Below, piece after piece: positions 36,106 through 46,748 of a stretch of DNA of 64,000 nt. The stretch lies in NCBI GenBank assembly GCA_029931535.1, contig JAQPZY010001295.1, positions 186,001 to 250,000 on the forward strand, given 5' to 3'. Origin of the DNA: Margaritifera margaritifera (taxonomy: Eukaryota; Mollusca; Bivalvia; Unionida; Margaritiferidae). Under the pieces are notes generated by a model. That model saw only the letters and a program-made list of their open reading frames with translations. It was not told the origin of the DNA and ran no database searches. The first letter of the stretch is position 1; every line of letters begins with the position of its first letter. The position numbers and the translations under genes are program-made.

Positions 36106-36439
36106 AAGTGCTTCATTTGTCGTTGCACTTGTCATAAACAATCTGTGGGAGGTGTATAAATCTACTGGATAAACCATTCACCGTCACGCTGATTTTCTTT
36201 TTTTGCTAGGGTATATTTATGTTAAGGGGTTCTTTTCCTTTTTTATGTTTCGCCATGAAGTAGAAAGTTTTGATTTTCTTTAGCATTGATAATAGTTGTG
36301 TGTGATAATTATCGTTATGATTCCCACCGATGAACCCACACTCATAATCGGGTTGAAGATAAATTTCGCCGCTGTATTTAGTATCTTGTGTTCCATCTAC
36401 CTGTCAGGAGAATAGTGTAGAGTCATATTGGTATGATCA

Positions 36440-36900
36440 TATGGTTTGCATCTGTGATGGTTACGCTGCTATCCGCCTCTTTCATCTCAGTGTTAAACGC
36501 TGTTACTGATGTTTCGAGCCTAGCAAACTTTCCAGATTGCTTTCACATGCAGCACATTGTGTTGGTGAATCGGTTAACATAGGCCTTCGTAACAGCACGC
36601 TGGTCATATGCAGGGTCCGGCACATTAATGATATAGTGGCTATTCATGCTGAAGTGACAGTCATTGACTGGGTGCCGTCGCGAAGAACAGCCGCTTCTTG
36701 AGTCGTACGGTTTTCAATAATAACAAACTTTGTAGGCATCATTAATATGCATGGAAAAAATTACACATTTTGTACTATGTAATCCGCCATGATGAGGTCT
36801 TTACTCATGATCCCGTGTGACCCCGATGCATTGGCGGCCACTAGGGTGTCAACATATGACTTTTTAGTTTCCCTTTTTGCCACGGTAGCTTCCCCCTAGG
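36440..36900 (-). pseudogene. Unidentified Polinton protein fragments
   Basis: Minus-strand frames give PDPAYDQRAVTKAYVNRFTN followed by a helical stretch (KFARLETSVTAFNTEMKEAD). The phrase type AVTKAYV with a following coiled coil recalls trimeric fibre or tail proteins, but no family can be named. Several stops interrupt it. Confidence 0.3.
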
Positions 36901-36921
36901 CCGAAAAGGTTCATTGTGGTT

Positions 36922-37440
36922 TTAATCTTGATGTATATCAAGGATTATTGTTACAGGCAGTCCATTTTTGTCGATGGTTCGTCGTTCTTCATCAGTGACA
37001 CGAATCGTTCCAACTTGCAGTCGCTTAAAGTCACAGCGAGAGTATAGTACTTTCGTGGCTAAACCAAACTCGGACCTGGGTGCGAGAACTATTTCTTGAA
37101 GTGTGGAGGAAGCGCCATCGACAACAATGTCTCTCGTGGAAAATTTGTCCTGATTGAGAAAGAGGGTCTTTTGCACGGTAAAGTCAACTGGTCAGTCTCC
37201 GGCATAACGGGTAACACTAAGCCACTCATAATCATATAGTCGCAGGGGCTGGGGGTGGGGGTTGGCAAGCCAGGGATAAGTTGCACTTAATAATCGGTCG
37301 GACACCCATTGTTATCATCCCGTTGGGATTGGAAATCTCTAGCAACAGATCTGAAAGTACCCCGGTTATCTGTTTTTCTAGCATGTCAAGGCCATAGAGG
37401 CCTGGCTCAATTTTTGACAACGCACTCTCCAACACGCTAG
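36922..37440 (-). pseudogene. Unidentified Polinton protein, beta-rich, possible minor structural protein
   Basis: Two overlapping minus-strand frames (36922-37176 and 37232-37435) appear to be one protein broken by frameshifts near a C-rich run at 37245-37262. Segments such as VLSDLLLEISNPNGMITMG and RCDFKRLQVGTIRVTDEERR are rich in predicted strands, and the C-terminus ends VTIILDIHQD. Position beside other structural genes suggests a virion component. I do not recognise the family. Confidence 0.35.
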
Positions 37441-38329
37441 TAGGTCACAATTGAAAGAACTAACCAGCCGCCTTAATATTGTGCCAGCCAACCCAGTAGG
37501 TGATAGATCGAACGCCAGCCATAAGAAACTCCTAAAGATTGTAAATGTACTGCTGCAGAGGTATTGCCTCCCCGTTCTGTATACTCGTTAGTGTGATAAA
37601 CATGATGCTAAGCTAAAATATAGCACTAAACGCCTTTGCCTGTAATATTTTAATACAGATGCTGTATATCAGGCCTGAGGGTTGTACAAGACAGTACTGA
37701 TGGGAAGTGACTTCACACAGGGTACTATACAGGTGGGGATCACAAAATCACACAGCTTTACTCACAGCTTTCCTGACATTTTCATTAAGTTCAAAATCCC
37801 GACTATTTGCGACCATCAACTGATACAAAATATGCGAAACACACCAATTATAGTGTTAGAGAACCAGTGAAACTTAACAGTTTAATGTGCAACGACCGGC
37901 TGTGGTGTATCGGTACAGGACCATCTTAGTGGAAACACAAGGAGCTACTAACTATTTGCTTTTTATCTATCACGTATAAAGAGAATCTTCCCAGAGTTCA
38001 AGTGTCCCCTTCGAAAGGATACGGCCTGGAACGCCATTAGCAACTCGTCCGACTCGTACTACGCTGATTTTTGGGGTTTCTACCCAATCAGAATGGGGGA
38101 AGAAAAATAGCAAGAACGTGGCTCTCAACAAGGCTTACTACGACGACTCCCCGTGTTGGGAACATAGAACGGTACATCTTAGTTTTGCAGAGCTTACAGC
38201 TGCTATTTTATTAAATGCCAACAAATGTAATTATAATTATGTAGCATGTACAGTCGAATACTGCACAAAATTATCATCCGACAAAATTAAATCAAAGGAA
38301 AGTTCCTGGGTAGACTCCAGTTGGTTTAT

Positions 38330-38620
38330 CTTTTCCTTGACAAATCATAGGGCTTTACCTAGACCGGGGTTGAGTGGATTAATGAGAGCATCCAGACGTA
38401 TATACGGGCTATCCTTGGCTCACAGGCGCAGACTCGGACGTCAATTGTTGGAACCGGCACGGCTTTTGACGCACAGAAGTAATTCCTGTTTAACGACGAA
38501 GATGCCATCCATAACCCATTCGATATGCCAAGTAGCATGAGCTGCTACGAGAATGTGCGTCGTATCGTTTGTTCCAAACTCAATTACATGTTTGGCATAC
38601 GGTTGTTCAAGTGACATGCA
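38330..38620 (+). pseudogene. Unidentified Polinton protein fragment
   Basis: A plus-strand frame reads QTYIRAILGSQAQTRTSIVG, TGTAF, then after a stop FLFNDEDAIHNPFDMP and YENVRRIVCSKLNYMFG. It looks like real, once-conserved protein sequence, but no domain is known to me. A second open frame through the same bases (38118-38540) is the likely shadow. Confidence 0.35.
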
Positions 38621-38823
38621 GCTTCATAGTTTTAACATCATCGAAAACTACAACAACGAAACTGTTGTTGCAACGCAGAAGCACCAGCTACGACGATGTT
38701 TCCTTGATCCAAGTCCCGCCACCCATCCATAATGGAAAAAGGGTCTTGTACTGTCGATGGGAAAGCCTCGAGTCAGCACAGTTGTTCCAAAAGCAGACGC
38801 AGAGCTTCACGCCGACAATCATG

Positions 38824-39660
38824 CTACTCTAATTTTTGGATCTCCATCTCTTCAGGGCCTATTCCAAAAAAGTTTCCAAGGGTATTATTGAATGATTTCA
38901 ATTGCATTTGTATCCATTCCTTGGCCCCATCCTTGTCAGTTGGAGGCTTTGTGTGTGTACCGCCGCATACACCACCAGTAACTGCTAGCATCATGGTACT
39001 AATAATCATACCCAGTGCTGTCTGAATGCTTGAGATGGTGGTGCCATGCTCAATGAAGAGTGTGAGGAAGTGCTTGCTTAGAGTCGTGTCCTCGTTCAAA
39101 ATGCGGTTGTTGTTCTCGCGGATTCTGTTAATCTGCCCAACAGACCCTAGCTATTAGTATTGGCGCACTCCGCATGTGTACAGTGTTCTAGCATCTCTTT
39201 TCGATTAGTTTTCCCCGAAATTGATCGCGATTCTTGGCGTCTTCTTCAATATCTATACACTATCTATAATATTTTTTATTAATTCAATGTGTCCTTGTCG
39301 AGCTCAGTGAGCTTTGCTAGATTGTTCACCAACCCACTCGCCTCTCTGGGTCTGCATAACCTCGTCCAGCCCTTGCAGCTCTCACAAAGACAGCTCTTGT
39401 GGGTCGCCTATCTCCTTTCCAGTAACATATTAATATTAGCTTCAACATCCTGAAGGTCAGTATCGCCTGACTTGACGGTAATGTCGGTCTTACACGTGAT
39501 ATTCGTGAAGTCTTGGAGTGGAATGGCTTCCATATGTTGGCCGGTTGGCAGCTCATTAACTCTCTGTAGCGAAGCCCCCGTCTTTTTGGAGAAACCTTTC
39601 TAGCCGGTGGTACAGTTTGTAAGATATAGCTGGTCTCTGACCATCCCCTAGCCAGATATA
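38824..39660 (-). pseudogene. Polinton-associated coiled-coil and membrane protein (broken)
   Basis: The minus-strand frame 38824-39099 reads a helical start (LNEDTTLSKHFLTLFIEHG), then a hydrophobic Gly-rich segment (ALGMIISTMMLAVTGG) and a charged tail. Upstream on the same strand, another frame (about 39300-39400) gives LQGLDEVMQTQRGEWV, which belongs to the same kind of protein: a long coiled coil followed by a membrane segment. I recall this architecture in invertebrate Polintons. The middle is lost or scrambled. Confidence 0.45.
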
Positions 39661-40178
39661 GCTGGTCTCTGACCATCCACTAGCCACAATTACTAGTGAG
39701 GCTAGTGAGTGCATTAAAGAGCGGAGAATTCGTTTTATACGTCAACCGCACACCCTCTTTCGTAAACAGGCTTAAATGGTCACTTCCAAACCTAAAGTTT
39801 TTTGTAATCAACATTTATGGGTCTTAAATCCTTTTTCCCTTCTCCACATCCTTACATCCAAAACCTCTTTGCGCCAGATGCTCTTTTTGAAGTTTTTCTG
39901 TTTGTTCCTGGTGCCGAATCTCCCGGACCGCACTTAACAGCCTTGATTATTACTTGAGCCCATATCAATGACCATCGCGTTTTCATTCATCGTTAGTTCT
40001 TCATCCGGAGGATCTGATAGGAATTACGTCCATCTCCTTCCTAGCTACGTCATCGTGCTTGTAGGACTGATTTTCAATTTCTCCTTTTGCAATTGTAATT
40101 CAAACCATCCAATACATATGCATGACTTCAATATATCGACCGAAACTTAATAATTACCGCCGCCTTTGGAAGCCTTCG

Positions 40179-41210
40179 GTGTGGAAGGGCATCCGCCAAT
40201 CAGTCGTCATCACCAGTAATCCAAGTAAGATTGGCCGAGCCAGAATCGTCGGGTAAGCCAGAGTGTCTGGCCAGTAAGACACCATTGTCCCCTGCACCGT
40301 CCGTCTGACTTTCATGATTACACTTAAATCAACCGACCTCTAAAAGACGACCCGAGAACTTCTGAGTATGGCCTACCAGGGCATAGACGAGTCTTCTGCG
40401 CAGTAGGTGCCGAAAATAATAATGCCATTGCTGGCGAATATATTATATGTGCCTTTGGACTTCGAACTCCTTCAGTCACACATGCAATACTACCAGTCAG
40501 TCCTGCACGTAAAAACTGGTGTATGAAATCATCTTCAACAACTACTCTCCAATGTAATCAATGTCGCCGGAAAATTAAACGCCAGCAACACCATCTCTCT
40601 GGAATATACAATGGTGACGCATATCGAGCTCGCACGCATGATCCGACAGCTGTACGAGGCGGGGCTGATCATTCTGTACGTGCTCCGCAACTCACTATCC
40701 ATGCTTGACTAGAGCGAACCTTGTGGGACATCAATCTCAACACCCTTATAGGAGAATGAAGGACATCCTGATGCTGTTCGAAGATCCAGCCGCCGCATTT
40801 GCCAAGGACACTGAAACGTTTCACAACTTAAAATACAAAAGGTCAAAGTTACTATCGAGAATGTCCCTAACGAACTGTATATCAAAGGTCTCAGACCCTA
40901 CCAAAAGTAGGACAAGGTCAGGAAACACTTTTAAGGTGTCAGGCTTTGAGTCACTCATGGTCGCAAAAACCTACATTTAAGCGACTTTACACTCGGAAAG
41001 GACCTCAATGACAAGTACATCCTGTGGCTGGACATGCTCACCAGGAATGATGCCTCTCTCCTCGGCAATGGAAGAAGCGTTAAGAAAGTCAGTCAGATCA
41101 CAAAGAAATAATAATAATAATAATAAAAATGAACACACGGCGAGTCAATTGTACATGTATATTTTCGTCATTACATACACACAGCTCAACATTTAAAATG
41201 GTAGGTTTTT
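40179..41210 (+). pseudogene. Polinton major capsid protein (double jelly-roll), broken
   Basis: Segments in the right order for a Polinton/adintovirus capsid are KGIRQSVVITSNPSKIG, TVRLTFMITLKSTD (about 40300), YVPLDFELLQSH (about 40450), ISLEYTMVTHIELARMI (about 40600), MKDILMLFEDPAAAFAKDTE (about 40760), VTIENVPNELYIKGLRPYQ (about 40850), LGKDLNDKYILWLDM (about 41000) and a C-terminal AQLNI-stop-NGRF (about 41185-41208). At least five stops and several frameshifts separate them. The protein forms the icosahedral shell in the virus-like elements; this copy is not expressible. No restored sequence is given. Confidence 0.75.
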
Positions 41211-41241
41211 CGAAGCTCTCTACTAAAATGCTTCCCACGGA

Positions 41242-41452
41242 TTCCAACATATAATATGTGGACAAGCTGACTGCGGCAAGGCACTCTTTGTACTCGACGT
41301 CCTTGAAGGATATTATCAAGGCGTGTTTCGACATATAGTCATAATCTGCCCAAATATCCTCTAGAGCAAGGCATACAGAGCACGAAACTGGATTTGGATA
41401 GACCCCAAAATGTATATCATCAACCGGGACAAACATCATGAATTTAGTTAAG
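41242..41452 (+). pseudogene. Polinton genome-packaging ATPase, N-terminal fragment
   Basis: A FtsK/HerA-type (A32-like) packaging ATPase pumps DNA into the capsid. The fragment carries the P-loop region as CGQADCGKALFVLD (about 41257-41298), where the usual Thr after GK is Ala, then HIVIICPNIL and WIWIDPKMYIIN. One TAG interrupts it at about 41370. The frame ends at 41452, and Walker B and everything after are gone. It follows the capsid remains at once, the usual neighbourhood of these two genes in Polintons. Confidence 0.7.
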
Positions 41453-41459
41453 CACGGCT

Positions 41460-42060
41460 AATTTAAACATCGATGTCCGCAAAACAGTTACTTCTAAGAA
41501 GAACACGAAGGACGCGAAGAAGATGGATGCGAATCATGTAACAAACCCGACTTTCGAGACAACTGCTACCAAGACGTCTAAAGCCGTCCGGCCAGAAGAG
41601 AATCCGACCAGAGTAACAAGGAAGACTCGTGTGAAAGATCTTAAAAAGGTCCAGGTAGGGTGAAATAGTGCAGAGCCCAGGAAAAAAAGAAAAAAAAAAA
41701 AAAAAAACTCAGGCGGAGGTGTTCCTCGCCAAGCTATACAAAGCTAAGGAAAATAACCATTCGTAAAGTACTGGGGAAATATCTTTTACAATTGTCTTTC
41801 AGACTCTGTCCGACAGTGCAGAGCATAGCAACAAGTGCGCAACAGTTCTGTGTACGGCAACTGACATGCATACGCCGATATTGGGACAGTTCTCCTCGGC
41901 GCTGCTATAGTGCTAATAGGGCAAAAGGTAGTGGAAACTGCTGTAACAGCTGCACAAACATCTAAGCAAATATGTATTCCTGCCGTCATTATGTCAGCCA
42001 GAACGGCGATCCTAACTGTTCAGAGCGAAGGCATCAAATTAAACAACAAACCAGACGCAT
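41460..42060 (+). pseudogene. Lys/Thr-rich and membrane protein fragments
   Basis: A plus-strand frame from about 41473 gives a Lys/Thr-rich basic stretch (TSKKNTKDAKKMDANHV), and after an A-rich tract (41690-41707) further frames give AEVFLAKLYKAKEN. A single hydrophobic segment (DIGTVLLGAAIVLIGQKV, about 41875-41930) follows, with an Ala/Thr-rich tail. These fit a small virion membrane or core protein. Function unknown. Confidence 0.35.
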
Positions 42061-42119
42061 ATATTATCCATTAATAGCAACACCTTCGACGACATATTAA
42101 AAACGTTTTCAGCATAAGT

Positions 42120-42850
42120 TCTAACCATGTGCAAATGGCCTACCATGGTGATGTGGTCGCTTGTCTGGCCATTGACTACGTGAAGCTGACCAAGACGCTT
42201 TCAAGAGAAAAACCTCATAGCTTCACTTCACCCCCTACGATATGGGTATATTTATTCTCGACGTGTCAGAAGTCATTGCCACAAAGGATGTGTTCATTAA
42301 ACAGGACGTCATCCTGGCGGACAAATTGAAGTAGGGGCTCCTTTGTAAAAATGACTGCTGTGGCAATGATGATCTGCAGAGCAGTAGTTAATACGCTAAC
42401 CCTTTCCGGTCAAACTATCTATTTTCAACGCTACAAAGCAATGAAGAGCGCGGGCTGTAGAAGAACCTCGGGCCGCCCAAGCTGAGTGGTCAAGCAAAAA
42501 TACAGAACACCTGGACTGGGTCAACGAGGAGCTCCGCCGCGAACAACATGCCGACCGCACGCTCATGGACGTTGATGAAGCAATGAGGCAGTACAATTTG
42601 GTCACCGGCAAAAATCTAGAGTTACTAGAGCGCAAAACTATCCTATCTAACTTTTACGTTCCCAATCAAGATCAAAAAAGCCACAAGATAGTCGTTGTTG
42701 TCCTTCGAATGGCTGTTACAGCCCTTGTCATCTACAAGCTCGCCAAGTACATTTTGCTATGTAAGCTGAGCCGCACCAGCGACGGCACGGCGACCAGCCT
42801 TTTGACAAATTTTTCGTAGGCTTTTTTGCTGCCTTTGTATATATAACACT
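42120..42850 (+). pseudogene. Unidentified Polinton protein fragments with a membrane segment
   Basis: Frames give MAYHGDVVACLAIDYVKLTK, then in another frame GIFILDVSEVIATKDVFIKQ (about 42245-42305). Later comes a helical part (42480-42650) ending in a hydrophobic segment (VVVVLRMAVTALVIYKLAK, about 42685-42745). Several frames are needed, so one or two broken genes are present. The well-formed segments suggest former conserved proteins; I cannot name them. Confidence 0.35.
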
Positions 42851-42897
42851 TGTTTTAAAAGCACCTTTTTTAACACTGCAAGCACGACAATAACAAC

Positions 42898-43220
42898 ATG
42901 GATTTCGCTGAAGAGTTGTGGGTATACATGCACGGCGTATCAAGTGTTGCGTTCAGGGAAGGGATTCCGAGTCCCCTGCGTGAGCTAAAACACTGTGTTG
43001 ATTGTATGTTGGAAGCACGGCGCAGCTCTATTTGGGCACCATTCAATTCTGCAACACATAAATCGGGTAACAGCAATCCGAGAGATGAAAAACAATAGGC
43101 GTCCACAAACCTCCGAAGCACTCGAATGTTTTTACTTATTATGCGAATACCTTCCCTGCGCTTGTGCGGTGGCCCCTTACGACGCGGAAAACGCCATCAA
43201 GTTGGAGCGTTAGTTCGTAG
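42898..43220 (+). pseudogene. Small unidentified Polinton protein
   Basis: A frame opens at ATG 42898 and runs 66 codons. A later frame continues with LCEYLPCACAVAPYDAENAI and ends in a basic LKRKRDGK, just before the integrase start. It may be one small helical protein broken by a stop at 43096. No family recognised. Confidence 0.35.
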
Positions 43221-43238
43221 GTCTCAAACGCAAGCGCG

Positions 43239-44189
43239 ATGGAAAGTAAAATGTCTGCATCATATTATATCCCAAAAGGCTATTGAAGCGGTATTAGAGC
43301 AATCAAAACTTTCAGAAAGCGGCCAAGGTCTTCCAAGACGTTGCCATGGCATGGCTGAAAAAGCAGGCCGTCTAGCAGTTCTACCTTCCAGACTCAAGAC
43401 ATGTCTTGAGGGCGCTATTTAATGTTTGCACGCCCAACAATGTCCACCAGTCCGACTTGCTTTGTCGCCCAACGATAAGATTGGTCGCAAGACATATAAG
43501 TACGTGCTTGTCGTGGTCGACGTTTCCAGCCGCTACTACTAAGACGGATCACTAACCTAAAAGGAGATGGCAGAGTTTGGTAATGTCTTGATGCGCATCT
43601 ATCAACTCAGACCTCTGCAGTGGACCAAGCTGGTTTATGTTGACCCCGAGCGCGAGTTTATGGCTTCTGTGTTGCAACTCCTGGCCAAGCAGGGGATTCA
43701 GTTGAGACGGGGCGAAACTGGTAACCACCGGGCACATGTCATTCTCGAGCTTTTTGACTGAACTGGGGCCTAGCGTCTCTTTGGCCATCAGTATACCCAA
43801 AAAATGAAACTTCCTTCTGGAGTACCATGCACTGAGTGGGTGCGGCAGTTACCATCTGTAATTGCCATTTTGAATTTTCAGGTCACTTGGTTGACACGAA
43901 AAAAGTCGTCTGATCCCATTAAAGCAAGCGCGACAATGGCAACATGAGTTCTCGCAGTCAGCTTTGAGAAACGGCGGTTGCCCTCAAATGCAGTCGTCCG
44001 CTATCGATTTGCGCTGAGAGAACTTGAAGGTACAGACCCAGTGTGGTTCCTGGACATCTGCTGGCTATAGCGGTCAGTTGTACAAACTGGGAGTCCGCAC
44101 TTTATTATTTGATGGACTGGTCCAAACGCAGTTTCTTGCGCGATGAGATACAGATTGTGTCATCAGACACACAGCTGCCTCCTAATTGA
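43239..44189 (+). pseudogene. Polinton DDE (retroviral-type, rve) integrase, broken
   Basis: The integrase joins the linear element to host DNA. The ATG at 43239 starts a frame with SASYYIPKGY. Further on KYVLVVVDVSSRYY holds the first catalytic Asp (43519), VYVDPEREFM the second (43642), and VILELFD the catalytic Glu (43747), 35 codons after the second Asp and in the same frame. LFGHQYTQKMKLPSG and an RYRFALRELEG C-terminal block follow, with a last frame ending IQIVSSDTQLPPN. Stops at 43540, 43558 and 43759 and several frameshifts break it. It ends 66 bp from the convergent polymerase remnant. Confidence 0.75.
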
Positions 44190-44254
44190 GTTCTCAAAAG
44201 CCAAGCAGTGTGTCAATACTATCGTGAAACTCTCCTCGTGCATGTCGCCCCGGC

Positions 44255-44760
44255 TGAGTGTCTATATGCCCATATGCCAGTGTTGCTATGCCGTTTTGCA
44301 CTATGCACCGTTTTGTGTCCATCGGGTCAAGACTTACCTTGATCATGTGTATCCCATACATTTGGTTCCCAAAGAGAGTCTATTTATATTGCTTGTAGCG
44401 TATTAGCTTCTTTACAACGCACTTCTTCACGCGCTTGGCCTTGCATAGCTCGCTGTTGTCTGCACGCAGTATGTAGTATATCTTATGCCATAACCCTACA
44501 GACTCGGCAATAGGGGCGCCGGTGTACACGTCTTTCATCTTGATGAGCACTTTATTGTTTACAGTACTGTAAAGCATATGATCTTTCGAGTAGTTCCTAG
44601 TGTCGTGAAGGCCCATGTCCTCGTGTACGTCATCAGCTCTTTTACACTGACACCGACTTAGCAGCAGCAATTCGATGTCAGCGTATAAGAGCTCCAATCG
44701 GCTTCCATATACTCTCACAAGGTGGTTACATTCGAAACATCTCGTCTCTTTCCTATGCGA
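44255..44760 (-). pseudogene. Polinton protein-primed family-B DNA polymerase, C-terminal fragment
   Basis: The minus-strand frame 44380-44718 begins RLELLYADIELLLL, where the catalytic YxDTDS box has become ADIEL. It continues with DMGLHDTRNYSKDHMLYST, KVLIKMKD and PIAESVGLWHKIYYILRAD to VKKCVVKKLIRYKQY and a stop. After the stop GNQMYGIHMIKVSLDPMDTK and TLAYGH follow in frame to about 44262. These are the palm and C-terminal thumb blocks of polymerases that replicate Polintons from a terminal protein. All upstream exonuclease and palm parts are missing. Confidence 0.75.
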
Positions 44761-45139
44761 GACGAATAAAAGAGACTAAAAGATAATCGTAGTGATACTT
44801 CCCAAACTGGTAAGTTTTTTGGCGGAGGAACATTTGGCTAGATGTGCGAAGAACAGAGTCTTATAACAAGATAGGTCGTGAAAATAGCACTCAGCAACGT
44901 TTGAACAATCAATGAAATACCTGTACATTTAATTTGTAATGTTATTCCTGCAACTTTATGATGAAAACAATGAAGAAAATCATTCGGTTTCAATTGGTTA
45001 CAACTATTGCTTGCGTTGCGACGTTATGAAGTTATTATGATGTAATAACGATCACGAGCTTGAGAGGAGTTCAAAATGGCCAGTATTTACATCCGAGGTT
45101 TTTTTCTAGCATGAGATGGAATAAGTTGTGGAAGTTCCG

Positions 45140-45380
45140 ATTAAAGGTGGTTATAGTAAAAGTTGTACATGAGAATCTTAAAGAGCTCGAGGTGCTCATT
45201 CCGACGAAGACCGACTAGTTCAGGTACAGCTGACCCATGTGCATGTGCAGGGCAGCCAGGTCTTTGTCAAAGATTTTAGCTTGTTTAAAGGCACGAGGTA
45301 CTAGCAGGCCGGTGCAGCTTATCCTCCTCAGCGATGCGCACAACTTTACATCGGCGTAGTATAAGTACTACAATTAAGTC
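45140..45380 (+). pseudogene. Possible Polinton protein fragment near the right edge
   Basis: A plus-strand frame reads VQVQLTHVHVQGSQVFVKDF, then LFKGTRY, a TAG, and QAGAAYPPQRCAQLYIGVV. It looks like protein rather than random sequence, with two strands and a loop, but I cannot name it. The equivalent minus-strand frame is also open for part of the way, so strand is uncertain. Confidence 0.25.
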
Positions 45381-45400
45381 TAATAATAATAATACAATAA

Positions 45401-46600
45401 AGGTCACGCGCGAGCTCTTTTTTCACATATTTTCCTTTGACTAAAACATTAATAAAGTTATAGTAGGCATGTAGTGCTTCGACCCGACCCCTAGATTTCA
45501 AGTGCACTTTAACAGCATGAATTTCATATTTCGAGGTACTTGAAGTAAATCCCCTATATCAGTTGAGATTAACTTGCCCGCGTTTATAAAATGGGCAATA
45601 ACGGCAGTTTCTATGCTTTCTTTGAACGGCGAGACATAATTATCACTTTGCCGCTGTCGACGGCAACCCTGCGGTGTCAACAATGTTAACATGCTATGTC
45701 ATACAGTTTTTGAAAGTCACATATATTCAACGTTAGTGGGTGTATTCAACTGCAGCTTGTGTAGAATATTACTATATGCCCAAAGTTCGTACCTTGATAT
45801 GCTATAAGGGTTCCTGTCTCACCCGCATTCATAGAATCATAACGACATTCACAAGAGAGACGCCGTGTTCCACGGAACAGTTGTATATTTATCGTCGTGA
45901 GCGTGCATTATCAATATTATTAGCGATATTCGTGTTCATTTGTAAAACGAATGAGGTAATTCAAACTCATTTCATCATATCAAAAGGGAACTAGTTCATA
46001 GACAGGTTCAAGCTTTTTGACAAATTATGAATAATAGTTTCAAATCCCATTTTGGAAAAACCAAGATTTAGTTGCAGAGAGGAAACAAATAGCGCAGCGT
46101 AAACGTATGGACGGAAAAGTATCAGAGAACACCATCTACTTTAAAGATATCAAAAGACTTTTTAAATTCAAAGTTTTGTTAAAGCTTCATCTTTTCTAGA
46201 ACATTATATACATGCAAGTGATGTCTTTGTGAGGTCACTATATTTAGCTTGCGAGCATCGATCAAAATAAATAAATAAATAAATGCAATTCAAACGTGGA
46301 CACTGGACCAAATCCTTGTTTTCATACAAAGTAAATTTGAAGAACAAAAAAAACAAAAAAAAAAAAAAAAAAAAAACCCTAGTCTAATTAATCTAGTATA
46401 TTCAATATCCACATTGTTTCTGTGATCATTTTATTTGCACAAATTTTGAATGTCATCCGTATCTGAGGAATAAAAAAATAAATGAACAAATAGCGAAAAC
46501 ATTTTAATCGAACGGCAAAATTAACTGTCACCACCTACATAATCGGAGTATGTTTAAGTTGGAAAAAAAAAAAGATTTGTTTTCCACGTGTCATGCAATT
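45401..46600. other. AT-rich intergenic DNA, no gene recognised
   Basis: Contains A-rich runs near 46345-46376 and a short AAATAAAT array near 46268-46282. No coding signal. Confidence 0.45.
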
Positions 46601-46629
46601 TTCTTCCTTTTTCGTTTTCTATTTAAATT

Positions 46630-46748
46630 CGACACCTGTATTTCGTTACAGTCGTTGTTTCATACCTTGTCATGTGACTGTTCCATACGGAGACAGTTTA
46701 CTTCCTAGTGGGTGCATCGAACTAGAACAAGAAAGACGTATATTCAAG
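46630..46748 (+). promoter_or_regulatory. Candidate non-coding first exon of HSPA12-like copy 2
   Basis: A strong donor (TTCAAG|GTAAGTAA, cut after 46748) has no open frame before it. It lies 2.6 kb ahead of the candidate acceptor at 49344 in the leader of copy 2. A TATTTAAA-like box (about 46620) lies just upstream. A spliced 5'UTR would explain both signals. This is inference from two splice motifs only. Confidence 0.25.

Larger units (their letters stand above)
35400..45400. mobile_element. Fossil Polinton/Maverick (adintovirus-like) element
   Basis: This block is GC-richer than its surroundings and codes on both strands. Recognisable remains are a Polinton double-jelly-roll major capsid protein (40179-41210), packaging ATPase (41242-41452), membrane proteins, a DDE integrase (43239-44189) and the C-terminal end of a protein-primed family-B polymerase (44255-44760, minus). 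Minus-strand structural-type proteins fill 35.6-39.7 kb. Every gene is interrupted by stops and frameshifts, and most of the polymerase and ATPase is missing, so the element is dead. About 10 kb remain of a usual 15-20 kb. Terminal inverted repeats and target duplication were not found; the limits given are where the coding remains stop. Confidence 0.8.

Noticed and set aside
38118..38540. 140-codon open frame over the Polinton block
   Set aside because: The protein-like signal is in another frame of the same bases; this one is the likely shadow.
40523..40708. Frame with an RARTHDP peptide resembling SINE translations
   Set aside because: It is an out-of-frame reading of the capsid remnant, whose own frame gives a clear match in order.
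41098..41439. 113-codon minus-strand frame
   Set aside because: The plus strand of the same bases encodes the packaging ATPase P-loop region, which is far better supported.
35400..45400. A bivalve herpesvirus-like or retroviral insertion
   Set aside because: The combination of Polinton-type double-jelly-roll capsid, packaging ATPase, rve integrase and protein-primed PolB fits Polinton/Maverick; no gag, LTR or herpesvirus gene is seen.
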